Assembly (NCBI GenBank): GCA_040285745.1
Contig: JAUFOR010000004.1
Span: 1,302,001 to 1,366,000 of the forward strand
Length of the DNA stretch: 64,000 nucleotides
Direction of reading: 5' to 3'
Source: Barthelona sp. PCE
Lineage: Eukaryota; Metamonada: BaSk clade
The position numbers and the translations under genes are program-made. How positions within the stretch are numbered: the stretch's first letter is position 1; the number at the start of each line of letters is the position of its first letter. The notes under the pieces were generated by a model. It made no database searches. It worked only from the letters and a program-made list of their open reading frames with translations, and was not told where the DNA came from. Positions 8,586-18,774 of the stretch are shown here, one piece after another.

Positions 8586-9869
8586 ATGCTTTGCTCTCTT
8601 ACTGGAGTAGTGGCAACACACCCTGTTGCAACACCAGATGGGCATATATTTGAGAAAGATGTTATTCTTTCATATTTAAAGACGCACTCCGTGTGTCCTA
8701 TCACAAAAAAGCAACTGAAACCGGATCAAATCATAGATTTGGTCGAACAAGAGCCACTTATGGTTCCCAACACCCCCAACTTAAGCATGTCTTCAATTCT
8801 CAATTTAGTACATCGAAGCTACACATTATTGGTTGAAGAGAACGTAGAGCTGCGGGATAGAGTCTTTACACTCGACAACGAGACCCAGCAGCTTCGGGAT
8901 GAATATGATGCTGCTCTCAGAGTCGTTGATCGCTTGGTACAGTCTGGTAACGATCATGAGATCATCGTAGACGGTGCAGGCACCGACCAGGCATTCAAGG
9001 AGAGCATCATGGCTGTGCGCAAAGCAAAGAGAAGAAAACACAAGGCATTCAAGTGTGAGAGCACTGAGTTTGAGCCAAGAGAAATATCTGATGCTGAACC
9101 CGGGCGCATTGTGGCTCAGGCTGAGACAGAAGTTGCGGTTAAAGTGCTTGATGACTGCACATTTTCTGTTGATGGAAAAACGGTTTCCTCCCATATGCGA
9201 GTAGTTGCTGCACACAACGGAACAGTTATGACAGCCAATGGGCGTTTTTGCCGCTTCTATCAAAAAAATTGGAGCAGAATTGTACAGCTACCATTTGTCA
9301 TTAAACATGCACTTGTTCATCCCTCAGAGGAATTCGCTGTTGTCATAGGCCCGAACACAGTGGCTTGTATCGGCTTAGACGGAGTCACATTTTTTTTAAA
9401 AGGTTATGATAAGACAACTAATCGAGTCTTACTCCATCCTGACGGTGAACTGCTCTTTTGCTTCACTGATGATGAATTGGTTGTTGTGTCCTTGGTCACC
9501 CTCGAGGTGTGTTTGAATCACCGCGTTTCTTCCATGGCGGAAACGTTCACTCCAGATGGAAAACAGCTGGTTATGGTATCTGGGACAGAGATTCGTACTT
9601 TATCTCTCAAAGACTATGGAGAGGCATCTTACAGGCTTCCAACGGAGGTTAATGATGTTTGTGGGCTTGCCACGTCATTTACGACAGGGGAAGTTTATTA
9701 TTTTTGCGATAAAACACTTTATAGTCTGAATTTTGCTAATGAATTTGGTTGCGAATCACAAATTGAGGTGCCATCAGCTATTGTTGATTGTTCTGTGGTT
9801 GAAAACGGTGCTCAACGAGATACAGTGTATGTTAATATGATTGATGGCACTTATGTGCAGGTACAGTGA
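8586..9869 (+). CDS. PRP19: Prp19-like U-box E3 ligase, splicing (NineTeen complex)
   Basis: The first ATG in a sensible context is 8586, giving MLCSLTGVVATHPVATPDG at the start exactly as Prp19 begins. The open frame extends upstream only through a non-ATG codon. The U-box is residues 1-50 (DGHIFEKDVILSYL...CPITKKQL), followed by the conserved Pro-rich/SMSSILN segment and a coiled coil (about 75-125) used for tetramer formation. The C-terminal half (about 200-427) is a divergent WD40 propeller. Total 427 residues against about 500 in yeast and human. Prp19 ubiquitinates splicing factors, which fits an intron-poor but spliceosome-bearing genome. Confidence 0.88.
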   Translation: MLCSLTGVVATHPVATPDGHIFEKDVILSYLKTHSVCPITKKQLKPDQIIDLVEQEPLMVPNTPNLSMSSILNLVHRSYTLLVEENVELRDRVFTLDNETQQLRDEYDAALRVVDRLVQSGNDHEIIVDGAGTDQAFKESIMAVRKAKRRKHKAFKCESTEFEPREISDAEPGRIVAQAETEVAVKVLDDCTFSVDGKTVSSHMRVVAAHNGTVMTANGRFCRFYQKNWSRIVQLPFVIKHALVHPSEEFAVVIGPNTVACIGLDGVTFFLKGYDKTTNRVLLHPDGELLFCFTDDELVVVSLVTLEVCLNHRVSSMAETFTPDGKQLVMVSGTEIRTLSLKDYGEASYRLPTEVNDVCGLATSFTTGEVYYFCDKTLYSLNFANEFGCESQIEVPSAIVDCSVVENGAQRDTVYVNMIDGTYVQVQ

Positions 9870-10148
9870 TTTCAACATTCAAAAGTAACATTGTCACAAT
9901 AGCATCGTAGATTGAGCAATAAGTGAACCATAAGAAATGTCCGATTATGAGAAAGCAAAATAAGCATTAGAAAGGCAAATATTGAGCTATTTGCACTGAT
10001 ATATCTCCCAAAACACAATAAAACGGCATGTATAAAGAATAAAGCCGGAAGCAAGAGGATTTAAATCCTATTAGTTTTTGTTTCGCACTTTGCATCCTTT
10101 TACACTTATTTTTACCACACGTGTGGACATAATTTCTGACCCACACAC

Positions 10149-12206
10149 ATGTCAAGCGTTTTTCTACCTTTTGAACCGCTTATTCTTACATTTGTGCCGC
10201 ATGTCGATTCTCTCGCTGCTGAGCGCAAGCAGAAATCGTTTGTCGAGTCATACGAGGAGATTGAGATTCTCCAGTACCCAGTAGACAGCCTCAAATGCGA
10301 ATCTCTCCAATCACCATCTCTGTTACTGTTAAACAACATTCCTATCATTTGTTATCAACTTCAATGGTTGGACTACAACGGGTTCACCAGTTGTACAATC
10401 GTCTATACTGACGAGGAGGACGAACTGACGGAAGCCATTCCAAAGATGGTTCGTAGTTGGGTTGAGCACAGAAACCAGGTTAAGCCTCACATGCCGTGGG
10501 ACGAGCCCACCTTCCTTATGGTGCCATCACGTACATCCACAGTTGTTTCATCCACTCCTCTTATGGACGTTAGTTCTAAGCCAGCAATCAGAAAACCGTA
10601 TTTGAGAGAAGTTCTTGACGCCTGGGTAGAATTTGATGGCTTCAAGCAGCATCGTGATATTCTTTTGATTGAGAGCACGTCCATTGCTAACATCTCTTTG
10701 GTAGATTTTGCAAACAAAATTTTGGGCACAGGTGCCACTATTTACAGTGTTATGTCTACTGATTTCCGTCGTGTGGGTTCGGTCAAATCCCGCACCACGT
10801 TCAGGAACGACATGCACTCCCCGCTGGTGAGACTGTGTTTGATCAATGAAGAATCTGATGAAATACTGGACTTCAGGAGCACAAGAGACCTGATGCCTGA
10901 CGAGGACGACCTGCAGACGGACCCTGACTTCTTTGTGGTCCAGAGCGGTCTTCTTCAGAAAAATCCCAGGAGTGTGCTTCGTTATGATCTTAGTTTCGTT
11001 GGTATTCACTACATTAACATCAACACTCTCTACATGCAGCGCCCCACCGAGGCGGCACCGCTGCTATCACCCATTAAGAACCCCAGAGAGAAGAGCGATG
11101 CGGTGAACGCGGCCGCATCCCAGGCGATGATTTGGGAAAGTCTGCATAGCTGCGAGGTTGCGCAGGCGACAAGACCAGGACCTATCTTAACAAAGAATAC
11201 GCCGACTCCGCTGTCCGGCATGGAGGTTTTGATGCGCAATTGCATTGATCTGCACATGTGTCATGGTCTGAAGCAACGATTCCCACCTCGCGGCGAGGAG
11301 AAGAAGGAGGACGGGTACCTCGGCGTGGTTAGAATGCCAACGAGCGGTGTATATGCCTATATTGTAGACCAACCAGACCCGCGTACCCGTAAGAAGTTTA
11401 CACCTTCGATAATGTCAGAAAGCCAAGCACCTAAGAAGAACAAGGCGCCCCCGAAGAAGGCTAAGAAGGCTAAGAAGGGAAAGAAGGGCAAGAAGAAGGG
11501 CGGATCCGGACCGCAGGATTACATGTATGTTACGAAGTTGAATGTCGTACAAGATTACCTTCACGCATGCGAAGACATATATCCTCGCGGATCAGCGCTA
11601 ACCGAGTTCTTAACAAAGACGCGTCTTTCAACCTTTGAATCAACGCCTAAGTTTGATTTTGTTGAACAGGGTATTGAGGTACTCAAGCATAATTACGCAT
11701 CGGAAGATGGAGGAACTAATATCGACGCGGTGCTGGAGTTCTATAAGATTGATGGTGATGAGCTACAAAAGGGTGAGGAAGATGGTCTCCGGAATCGATT
11801 CGTCGCACTTGAGCCGACAACAGTTAAGGGCAGTATTCTATTAGGAGATAACGCAATCTTTGACAGGTACAACAGCACAGACGTGAATATGTTACAGGAA
11901 GTAGTCATTGAGAACTCCACTATTGGTCGAAATTTCAGATGTGGACGAAATGTTTATGTGTATAATAGTATTATTATGGATAACGTTCGTGTCAGAGACG
12001 ACAGTAGCATCATTAACTCGATCATAATGCCCGGTTGCGGTCCCAACATTGGTGAAGAAGCTGTTATTGGTGTCCATTATAAGGAAGCTGGACAGAGAAT
12101 TGATGATTCAACAAAGAACGTCACGTTAGATAGATGTGCTGTTTATTCTTGTACGCAGCGTGGTAACTACAGGAACCTCCGTCGTTTCCTTGACGCTACA
12201 AGCTAA
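10149..12206 (+). CDS. EIF2B3: eIF2B gamma-like subunit
   Basis: 685 residues. The N-terminal region retains the nucleotidyltransferase-like fold order (SLLLLNNIPIICYQLQWLDYNG matches PLLPVGNKPLIWYPLNLLE). Further conserved points are LLQKNPRS near 274-281 and a C-terminal left-handed beta-helix from about 555 (GSILLGDNAIFD, IENSTIGRNF, SIIMDNVRV, SIINSIIMPGC), with a gamma-like end GQRIDDSTKNVTLDRC. eIF2B exchanges GDP for GTP on eIF2 in translation initiation. Unusual points are a Lys-rich linker (about 433-455) and no Gly-rich nucleotide-binding loop at the N-terminus. Epsilon is the alternative, but there is no W2 domain. Stop codons of this gene and MON1 are 22 bases apart. Confidence 0.75.
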   Translation: MSSVFLPFEPLILTFVPHVDSLAAERKQKSFVESYEEIEILQYPVDSLKCESLQSPSLLLLNNIPIICYQLQWLDYNGFTSCTIVYTDEEDELTEAIPKMVRSWVEHRNQVKPHMPWDEPTFLMVPSRTSTVVSSTPLMDVSSKPAIRKPYLREVLDAWVEFDGFKQHRDILLIESTSIANISLVDFANKILGTGATIYSVMSTDFRRVGSVKSRTTFRNDMHSPLVRLCLINEESDEILDFRSTRDLMPDEDDLQTDPDFFVVQSGLLQKNPRSVLRYDLSFVGIHYININTLYMQRPTEAAPLLSPIKNPREKSDAVNAAASQAMIWESLHSCEVAQATRPGPILTKNTPTPLSGMEVLMRNCIDLHMCHGLKQRFPPRGEEKKEDGYLGVVRMPTSGVYAYIVDQPDPRTRKKFTPSIMSESQAPKKNKAPPKKAKKAKKGKKGKKKGGSGPQDYMYVTKLNVVQDYLHACEDIYPRGSALTEFLTKTRLSTFESTPKFDFVEQGIEVLKHNYASEDGGTNIDAVLEFYKIDGDELQKGEEDGLRNRFVALEPTTVKGSILLGDNAIFDRYNSTDVNMLQEVVIENSTIGRNFRCGRNVYVYNSIIMDNVRVRDDSSIINSIIMPGCGPNIGEEAVIGVHYKEAGQRIDDSTKNVTLDRCAVYSCTQRGNYRNLRRFLDATS

Positions 12207-12228
12207 AATAGATATCGTAAATAAAATA

Positions 12229-13593
12229 TCAAAATTTGTTGAATTCAAAAAAGAGCGTCTGTGCCAATTTTTTGATGTTCTTTGTGACAAGATCAATCTC
12301 CTGCGATATTTCACATATCTTCGTGAACGGATTGAATAGCATCATGATGATGTACCTATTACTTACTATTCTTCCACATACAGCAAAATCCTGACGTCTA
12401 CAGTAATATTCAGTGCTCTGGAATGTCGGGTTTCTCTCTCTATCGAATGTTTTGTTCAAATCAATGTTATTTTCTAACAAATCTTTGTAAGGATCCTGAT
12501 CAAAAGAGTAGGGATGTCCCAAAAAGTATTCATACAACGTGTTGTATATGACGATGCTCTCTCTCTGCTGTTCGAAGCTGTTGTAGTCAAAGGGTGGAAA
12601 ATAAGCTTGATCCAACTTACGATCGATGATACAATAATGCTGACAAAATTTGAGATCCGCGTTTGTTGCATTGATAGGGAGTATGTTGCACCTCTCCTTG
12701 TCATATTGGGACATGCGCATAAACGATTCGAAAAACACATTCGACTCCAGATGATCATTCAATTGCTGGATAGAGCTGACACACGTGTTACCATCGCTGA
12801 GACACATGATGACACAATCGTCGCCTATGCGTTTCGAGGAAACATAGAAGCTACCAGGCGTGGTGTAGGGAAGAGAAATGGGCATGAACGTATACATTTG
12901 ATTTTCGCTGTCATTTAGCGATGGATGGAAATACAAGATGGTGGAGAGCAGGTGCAGCTCCATCGGGGACACGTTCAGCCGCTTCTGCTGAGTGAGGCTG
13001 ACGAGCTTTCCTCTGAAGAATATTCCAGCCATCAACAGGTTAGGGTTCTTTATCAGATCAACGACACGGCTCAGCTCGTTACGCAGCGCGTTGGCGAGCG
13101 GCAGGACATGGTTGGAGACGAAATTGAAACATGGATTGAAACTCATACGGTCAACCAAAGCGTGTAGGGTAGATGTAAAATCGCTTATTTGTTTTGAAAC
13201 ATCAATGTTACGTGACTGCTCTGCCCATTTTTTGTGCTGCCCGAAAAGAGCAAGCCCCACCATTGCGTTGACATGAAGAGATTGTCGCATTAACATACGA
13301 ACGGGTTCTTTTAGGTGTGAAACAATTCCAAAAATGAATGGAAAGTCTCTGAGAAAGACAATATTCGTGTTTTCAGACGATATGTAAAGCGGTACATCGT
13401 TTTCGTCCTTGAGTGCAATGAGAATTACATTAATATATGCAGAAAATGCTGCAATATCAATAGGATCGTCACCCTCGATGTGGCGACAATATACAGGCGT
13501 ACCTGCAAGTGTGTTTACGAAGACATGCTTTTCTTTTGTGCAGAATCCAATAAAACGTGGATCGTTCAGTTCTCTTTCCAATGCATACGTCAT
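12229..13593 (-). CDS. MON1: Mon1, Rab7 exchange factor subunit (Mon1-Ccz1)
   Basis: 454 residues, starting before the conserved KEKHVFVNTLAGTPVYCR block (family: KKHFFILSNAGKPIY). The next block, FLRDFPFIFGIVSHL, followed by an arginine-rich helix, also fits Mon1, as does the late SDGNTC segment. The protein is built of three longin domains in the family; the length is a little below yeast and human. With Ccz1 it converts early to late endosomes by loading Rab7. ATG at 13593; converges with the eIF2B gamma-like gene. Confidence 0.85.
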   Translation of the reverse strand: MTYALERELNDPRFIGFCTKEKHVFVNTLAGTPVYCRHIEGDDPIDIAAFSAYINVILIALKDENDVPLYISSENTNIVFLRDFPFIFGIVSHLKEPVRMLMRQSLHVNAMVGLALFGQHKKWAEQSRNIDVSKQISDFTSTLHALVDRMSFNPCFNFVSNHVLPLANALRNELSRVVDLIKNPNLLMAGIFFRGKLVSLTQQKRLNVSPMELHLLSTILYFHPSLNDSENQMYTFMPISLPYTTPGSFYVSSKRIGDDCVIMCLSDGNTCVSSIQQLNDHLESNVFFESFMRMSQYDKERCNILPINATNADLKFCQHYCIIDRKLDQAYFPPFDYNSFEQQRESIVIYNTLYEYFLGHPYSFDQDPYKDLLENNIDLNKTFDRERNPTFQSTEYYCRRQDFAVCGRIVSNRYIIMMLFNPFTKICEISQEIDLVTKNIKKLAQTLFFEFNKF

Positions 13594-13676
13594 TTATGTG
13601 TTAATGTGGCTTCAAATACAAGCTCCCCTAAATATGGAGGGCAGAGAAAAGGAAGAAAAGTAAAAAAACGGTTGAT

Positions 13677-14426
13677 TTATTGTGCAATGGTGATGATCGG
13701 TGTTACATCAATACGGAGGGCTTCTAACCTGGTTTTGTGGTCCCTTACGTACTCTACGATCGAGTCTGTGAAGATAATGTGATGAATTGACGTGAAATCA
13801 ATGGCAGTCAAAGCAATCAGTATCTTCAGTGCTTTTTTCACAACTTTATCACTTTTATCCAAGAATTTGTGTAAGAGAGGGGCATAGAGCGTCGCCATGG
13901 CGATCTTAAGCTCATCATTATCAGAAAAAGCGCTTCCAATTAACATGTCTGAAACAACTCGGTTAACGCCAATGTCTGTTTTGTCATTGATTCCAATCCA
14001 TTCCGTGTACTTTATCTGTGATAGGACGGCGTGTGACTTCTGTACAAGCTCAAAGTTACCTGTTAAACATTCATGTAAGAGGCTGAAAATGGAAGATCCA
14101 CATTCGACGTACTGTGCTGGTTTGCTCAAGATCTGTACCAACAAATCAAAGCCGCCAAGCACAAATAGATCGTTGGCATAGTCGATTTTAGTAATAATAT
14201 CTCCAATATCAGTAAGTAAAAGAGAAATTGCCTCACAATCGTAGTTAGAATATTGTTTTAGTATTTCTAGACGCTCTTGCAGCATGGTTCCGGGATCTAT
14301 GCCCATAAGTGATTGAGCAAGATCGTTGTTGAGGTCTGATTTCAGTTCATCAAACGAGGCCCCTTCAGTTTGTGCTTTAACGGACCATTCCAGCAGAGAT
14401 TGCATGTTCTTTTGGGTGGATGTCAT
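13677..14426 (-). CDS. FES1: Fes1/HspBP1-like Hsp70 nucleotide exchange factor
   Basis: 249 residues. MQSLLEWSVKAQTE at the N-terminus matches the Fes1 start (LL.WS). The block LLTDIGDIITKIDYANDLF followed by LGGFDLLVQIL is the family signature (L.D.V..ID.A.DL..LGG). The rest is an armadillo-like helical repeat that releases ADP from cytosolic Hsp70. ATG at 14426, 83 bases upstream of the MON1 start codon on the same strand. Confidence 0.85.
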   Translation of the reverse strand: MTSTQKNMQSLLEWSVKAQTEGASFDELKSDLNNDLAQSLMGIDPGTMLQERLEILKQYSNYDCEAISLLLTDIGDIITKIDYANDLFVLGGFDLLVQILSKPAQYVECGSSIFSLLHECLTGNFELVQKSHAVLSQIKYTEWIGINDKTDIGVNRVVSDMLIGSAFSDNDELKIAMATLYAPLLHKFLDKSDKVVKKALKILIALTAIDFTSIHHIIFTDSIVEYVRDHKTRLEALRIDVTPIITIAQ

Positions 14427-14647
14427 TGTTTGGTGATGTTATATCGAAAAAATAAATGTTAAGGAGAAGAAACGATAATGGGCCCAGGTCCACAAATTTT
14501 TTCAATCGTTATTCCAGGGAAACTGTCTTCCACATGAGAGTAAGGCATTTGCAATTGATGGTTGTAACGAAATGCAAATAGAAAATTTGTATTACTTTAA
14601 CTCACTTCTTTTTGCGATTTATATATTCAACTCTCAACACACAACAC

Positions 14648-15544
14648 ATGAATTTTTTCGAAATGGGGAGAAACGACCCGAGAATGGCGAGAAGGCAAGT
14701 AGCATCACGGGGTTTGTACAAATTACACAGTCTTGCATTTTATGAGCGCGAATACTCTCAAAGCCTTGAGTTCTCAAACAAATTGATTTTACCTGGCAGC
14801 ATGGTTGAGCTCATAAGCGAAGGAATGGATTCAGCATTGCTTTTCAAAGTGAGCCATAACTCAACACATCGATATACGCATTGTGGAGTTGATCAGTTCT
14901 CATCCCCACGCCAGGACACCGTATACGCACCGTATTCCGTGCTCGAAAGTCTCAACAGCGGAGAAGGAGATATTGTTACTTTGGAAAAAGTTACTTTAGT
15001 CAAGGGCTCAAAGATCAGACTTCAAGCACAAAGCACAGACTTTTTGCAAATCGAAAACCCCAAGATGGTATTAGAACAAGCCCTGATTCATAACTATTTT
15101 TGTTTGACTTTGGGAGATACAATGTATTTTCAGCATTTAGGAAAGAAATATGCAATGAATGTATTAGATTTACAACCTGATGAAGCAGTATGTCTTCTTG
15201 ACACCGATTTAACAGTAGATTTTGCAGCTCCTTTAGGTTATGTAGATCCAGAAGATCACCAATCTAACCCATGGGATCAATTCGATGAAGATGAAAAAGC
15301 AAATACAGAAGTATTACAATTGACGTCAAATCCTTTCTCGAACGCTGGTGCCGGGCAAAAGGTGAAGAATGGTTCTTATAATTTGATAATGAATGGAGGT
15401 GGAAAAAGTCCTATTTTGAAACCAAAAGCTGATGATATTACTGAATTTTTCGTTGATTATGACGGTGCACATTATACAATTAAGTTCTTGACCGATCATG
15501 AGGCTCAGTTCTGGGGTAAGAAATATTCAAACAATAAGAAATAA
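14648..15544 (+). CDS. UFD1: Ufd1, cofactor of Cdc48/p97
   Basis: The ATG at 14648 (MNFFEMGRNDPR) is preferred to the open upstream frame, which starts with a non-ATG codon. 298 residues. Family blocks: GDKI-like KLILPGSMVEL, MLFKV-like LLFKVSHNS, THCGVDQFSS, ENPKMVLEQALIHNY, CLTLGDTM, and TDLTVDFAAPLGYVDP. Residues about 20-190 form the double-psi barrel that binds ubiquitin chains; the tail would contact Npl4 and Cdc48. It acts in ER-associated and nuclear protein degradation. A T-rich tract and ATTCAAC precede the ATG. Confidence 0.93.
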   Translation: MNFFEMGRNDPRMARRQVASRGLYKLHSLAFYEREYSQSLEFSNKLILPGSMVELISEGMDSALLFKVSHNSTHRYTHCGVDQFSSPRQDTVYAPYSVLESLNSGEGDIVTLEKVTLVKGSKIRLQAQSTDFLQIENPKMVLEQALIHNYFCLTLGDTMYFQHLGKKYAMNVLDLQPDEAVCLLDTDLTVDFAAPLGYVDPEDHQSNPWDQFDEDEKANTEVLQLTSNPFSNAGAGQKVKNGSYNLIMNGGGKSPILKPKADDITEFFVDYDGAHYTIKFLTDHEAQFWGKKYSNNKK

Positions 15545-15596
15545 AAAATCAAAATTTACACTGTTTTTTTTTCAAGATTTTTTTTTTTGCAATGAA

Positions 15597-16004
15597 TTAA
15601 TCTTCGTCAGAGTCCTCCTCTTCAACATCAATAACTGTTAAACACAATGGGGTACCTGGAGAATAACTAATGTAACCAAAATCTTCTAGATCAATGATTG
15701 TAAGAGGATCAGGAAGAGTTTTATCGTTGTACATGATTTTAATCTGTGCGGAATCCACCTGAAACTTCCTCTCAAGCTCATAACGAACGAACTCAACAGT
15801 TTGACCTACAGCAATTTCTATGGTTTTGACGGTCTGATCGGGCAGCGTTAGCTCGATTGTGACCTGATCACCCCTAATTTCAGCATCTTCTTTTTCAAAC
15901 ATCTCTGCACCAGCCTCTTTGGCTTCAGCAAATGCTCCAATACCTTGAACAGCTGGATCAATAGGTGTATCGGAGAAATATTCACAGTCGCTGTCGGAAT
16001 CCAT
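15597..16004 (-). CDS. Ubiquitin-like domain protein
   Basis: 135 residues. Residues about 45-130 have a ubiquitin-like pattern: QVTIELTLPDQTVKTIEIAV, then VEFVRYELERKF, then AQIKIMYNDKTLPD, and a final hydrophobic strand. No C-terminal GG, so it is not a conjugated modifier. Both ends are acidic (MDSDSDCEYFSD and EEEDSDED). The fold resembles the ubiquitin-like part of IQUB, a ciliary protein, but there is no IQ motif and I would not assign that function. It converges with UFD1. Confidence 0.65.
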   Translation of the reverse strand: MDSDSDCEYFSDTPIDPAVQGIGAFAEAKEAGAEMFEKEDAEIRGDQVTIELTLPDQTVKTIEIAVGQTVEFVRYELERKFQVDSAQIKIMYNDKTLPDPLTIIDLEDFGYISYSPGTPLCLTVIDVEEEDSDED

Positions 16005-16063
16005 CTTTAAATAGTATGAAAAAAGCGAAAAAAAAATTTAACGTTTATTGCAAGTTGATCAAA

Positions 16064-18520
16064 CTACCAACCCCATTGTTTGTTGCTCTTTGGGGCACTT
16101 TTCTCAGGTATAGGCTTCACAACATTGGGTATTGGTTCCATTTTTGAGTGAGACATGTTAAAATTAGGATTAATTGGACCTAACATCAACCCATATTGTT
16201 TCTGGAACTCCACGAGCTCGGCAAAACTCGGATGCACCTCAACAACGAAAGTAGAATTATAAATAGAATTTGTTAAAAGAAATAATTTCATAATCAATGG
16301 ATCGTGACTTAAGTTACAACGTTCACCATGATTACAATTATTGAATACAAAGTGGAGCCGACATGGAGCAATATCATACGAATGCGAATACTGACATTTA
16401 GATTTGCGTTGACATTTCTTGACAAAATAGAATGGACAAAACACAAAATCCCTAATGTAAGTAGTAGATAAATTCAACCTAGAAAGCAATTCACTGAGAG
16501 CAGGTGGAAAAACACGACTCTCATCAACCATACGCTTCTTGTGTCGATCGTCCACATCAATCATCGTGCTCCGTACCCCCATGTTCTCTGCCTCGTACAT
16601 GCGCCTGATCCCTTCGTGGGCTGGTTCAGTGAACTCCACGAGTAGTACTTCAAGAGGAGGTAGCTTATGGTGCTTTCTTCTGTAAAGATGAATGAACTTA
16701 ACAGCAACGCCAACCATCGCTTCAGGGTTGATGCGCAGCTTACTGGGGTCGTGCACATATGTGCAATCGAGCCCCTTCTGGCAGTTACCATCGGCATAAA
16801 ACATGCAGTCATCAGTCTTTGAAAGGGGGTGCGCCCCAAGTCGCAGCGATGAACCGTCGTTAGAAACACGATGCGACATGCTCACACGTGATTCGTTTAG
16901 CGTGCTCTTTGGAAAGTTAACAGTTGTAATATCCCACTCTGGTGTTCTGAGCAAAAATTTCGCTACACGGTTAGCATTTTTTTTGATTTGATCCCCAACA
17001 ATTTCTTGGTGTGTTTTGTACTTGTGAACTCGTTCAAAATCAGCTAATGCGGTGGCTGAAGTCGTGGAAGTTGACCCGCTGAAGAGTGAGGCACTTCGGG
17101 GCTCAAACACTCGGGTGTGTAGCACTGAATGGTGGGGTATGTAAGTGTCAGCTTCGTTGTCGCTGTCACACAACACCATCACGCGCTCCTTACTGACAAC
17201 GCGCTCCTCCTTCAGCCGCAGAGTGCTTATATGACAATGTGCTAGATTAAAATCAAAAAAAAGAGGTTTAGAAGATGGGTGGTTGGTCTTAACGTCAGCG
17301 CATTCTTTGAGCACTGTTTTGTGCTTCTTAGACAAGAGCCGGCAGTAGCCCATCAGGAAAAGACTGCACAAATCGTTGTTAACATTCGAAAGATGGAATG
17401 TTGGTATTGTGGAATCTGTTAATGGTCGTTCACCTTGGATAACACGTGTTGTCATCTGCGATAGATATTCCCCAAGGACGCGGTCGTACAGCTCCCCGCC
17501 ACTCACCAGCGCATAGTTTGTGAGTGCATATAGAGAACATTCAACAATGGAGTGATCTGAGTGATTTAGGTTGGCAAACAAAAGCGCAACGATAGATTGC
17601 TTCCTCACATCGTCCTCTATGAAGCCGCAGAGCTTTCCTAAATTGACTAAAACACAACCTTTAACAATCATTGGTGCTTCAGAATCCCGAAGAACCATTA
17701 AAAATACTGACATAATTTGGGAGTAATATCTCTTCACGTCTGCTCGTATGATCAGACCCAGCGCATTCATACATGCATATTGGACCATGACTTCGTTATC
17801 GTTTGTCTTTGGATCACACTCTTCGAATTTTGCTAGTACGAGCTCGATGGAGTGTTTGATCAGGCCATGGTCAACTGAACAGTCACCAGTGCTGCAGCAC
17901 ATATGCCCTATAGCCTTGATACCAGCCCATCGAATGCGAAAATGATCGTGATGACAAGCAGCAAGGATTTCTGGTAGAATATCCCTTCTGAACGCTGCGT
18001 TTGTTTGGGCAATGCGCCCACAAGCAATTACGATTGCCCAGAGCAGAGATGGGTGTATTGCTGTTGTTCGAGAAACAAATTGGGATGTGATGAACTCTAT
18101 TATCGTTGCCTGGAGATTTGGGTTCTTTCTGGCAATGCGGCTGAGCGCGCAGTAACCAGCACGGCGCACAAAAACACTTTCTCCCTTATTGTTGCATAGG
18201 TCAAACATAAAACGCATTGCTCCTTCAACTTTTTGTTCATTTGATGCAAGGAGCTTGCCATAGCATCGGACAGCATGTCTTCTCGGGTTTGAACGATATA
18301 TATCAGGGTTGTTGATAACCTTTTCAATTAGTTGAATGCATTTCTCCTTGCTTTTTCCGCTTGATGCCAGGTGTACAAGCCCCTTGATGCTCGATTTCAC
18401 CAGACGGAAGTGATCTGGTGGTGAATCAATGACTGATGTCGCAAAAGAGATAGCGTCGTCCACAAGCATTTCGTAATGACCCTTAATCGTTGGTTTTCGT
18501 TCCTTCTGTGAGGTTTTCAT
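16064..18520 (-). CDS. HEAT-repeat protein with C-terminal CCCH zinc fingers
   Basis: 818 residues. Residues about 15-400 are regular helical pairs of HEAT/ARM type (RRAGYCALSRIARKNPN, RIRWAGIKAIGHMC, VKGCVLVNLGKLC). A linker follows. There are three CCCH fingers: C-x7-C-x5-C-x3-H near 572-591 (CMFYADGNCQKGLDCTYVH), one near 693 (CPFYFVKKCQRKSKCQYSH) and one near 719 (CRLHFVFNNCNHGERC). The finger spacing is typical of RNA-binding CCCH proteins. I do not know a named family with this order. An RNA-processing scaffold is a guess from the domains. ATG at 18520; it diverges from the U2 candidate. Confidence 0.75.
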   Translation of the reverse strand: MKTSQKERKPTIKGHYEMLVDDAISFATSVIDSPPDHFRLVKSSIKGLVHLASSGKSKEKCIQLIEKVINNPDIYRSNPRRHAVRCYGKLLASNEQKVEGAMRFMFDLCNNKGESVFVRRAGYCALSRIARKNPNLQATIIEFITSQFVSRTTAIHPSLLWAIVIACGRIAQTNAAFRRDILPEILAACHHDHFRIRWAGIKAIGHMCCSTGDCSVDHGLIKHSIELVLAKFEECDPKTNDNEVMVQYACMNALGLIIRADVKRYYSQIMSVFLMVLRDSEAPMIVKGCVLVNLGKLCGFIEDDVRKQSIVALLFANLNHSDHSIVECSLYALTNYALVSGGELYDRVLGEYLSQMTTRVIQGERPLTDSTIPTFHLSNVNNDLCSLFLMGYCRLLSKKHKTVLKECADVKTNHPSSKPLFFDFNLAHCHISTLRLKEERVVSKERVMVLCDSDNEADTYIPHHSVLHTRVFEPRSASLFSGSTSTTSATALADFERVHKYKTHQEIVGDQIKKNANRVAKFLLRTPEWDITTVNFPKSTLNESRVSMSHRVSNDGSSLRLGAHPLSKTDDCMFYADGNCQKGLDCTYVHDPSKLRINPEAMVGVAVKFIHLYRRKHHKLPPLEVLLVEFTEPAHEGIRRMYEAENMGVRSTMIDVDDRHKKRMVDESRVFPPALSELLSRLNLSTTYIRDFVFCPFYFVKKCQRKSKCQYSHSYDIAPCRLHFVFNNCNHGERCNLSHDPLIMKLFLLTNSIYNSTFVVEVHPSFAELVEFQKQYGLMLGPINPNFNMSHSKMEPIPNVVKPIPEKSAPKSNKQWGW

Positions 18521-18774
18521 ATCATGAAATGATGTGTATTATGGGTGAAAAGGGTGGTTTTTGAGGAACAATCTAGTTTTAAGTTTTTTTTTCTCAACGT
18601 ATATGGGTCGTATACACGAATTTTTAGATTCAAGTAATATAAATAATGACTGAATAATGAAAACGGGCAATAAACGTTGTTTAGTTCGTAATGACGCATT
18701 GTAGAATAGAAATTAAGGATTTTTCTTCTTTTATCATTCAGTTTACTAAGTATAATTAGGACCATGACCACAAA

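Noticed and set aside
18517-18771. 84-codon minus-strand open frame upstream of the HEAT-CCCH gene
   Set aside because: AT-rich translation without domain features, in a region better explained as promoter next to the U2 candidate.
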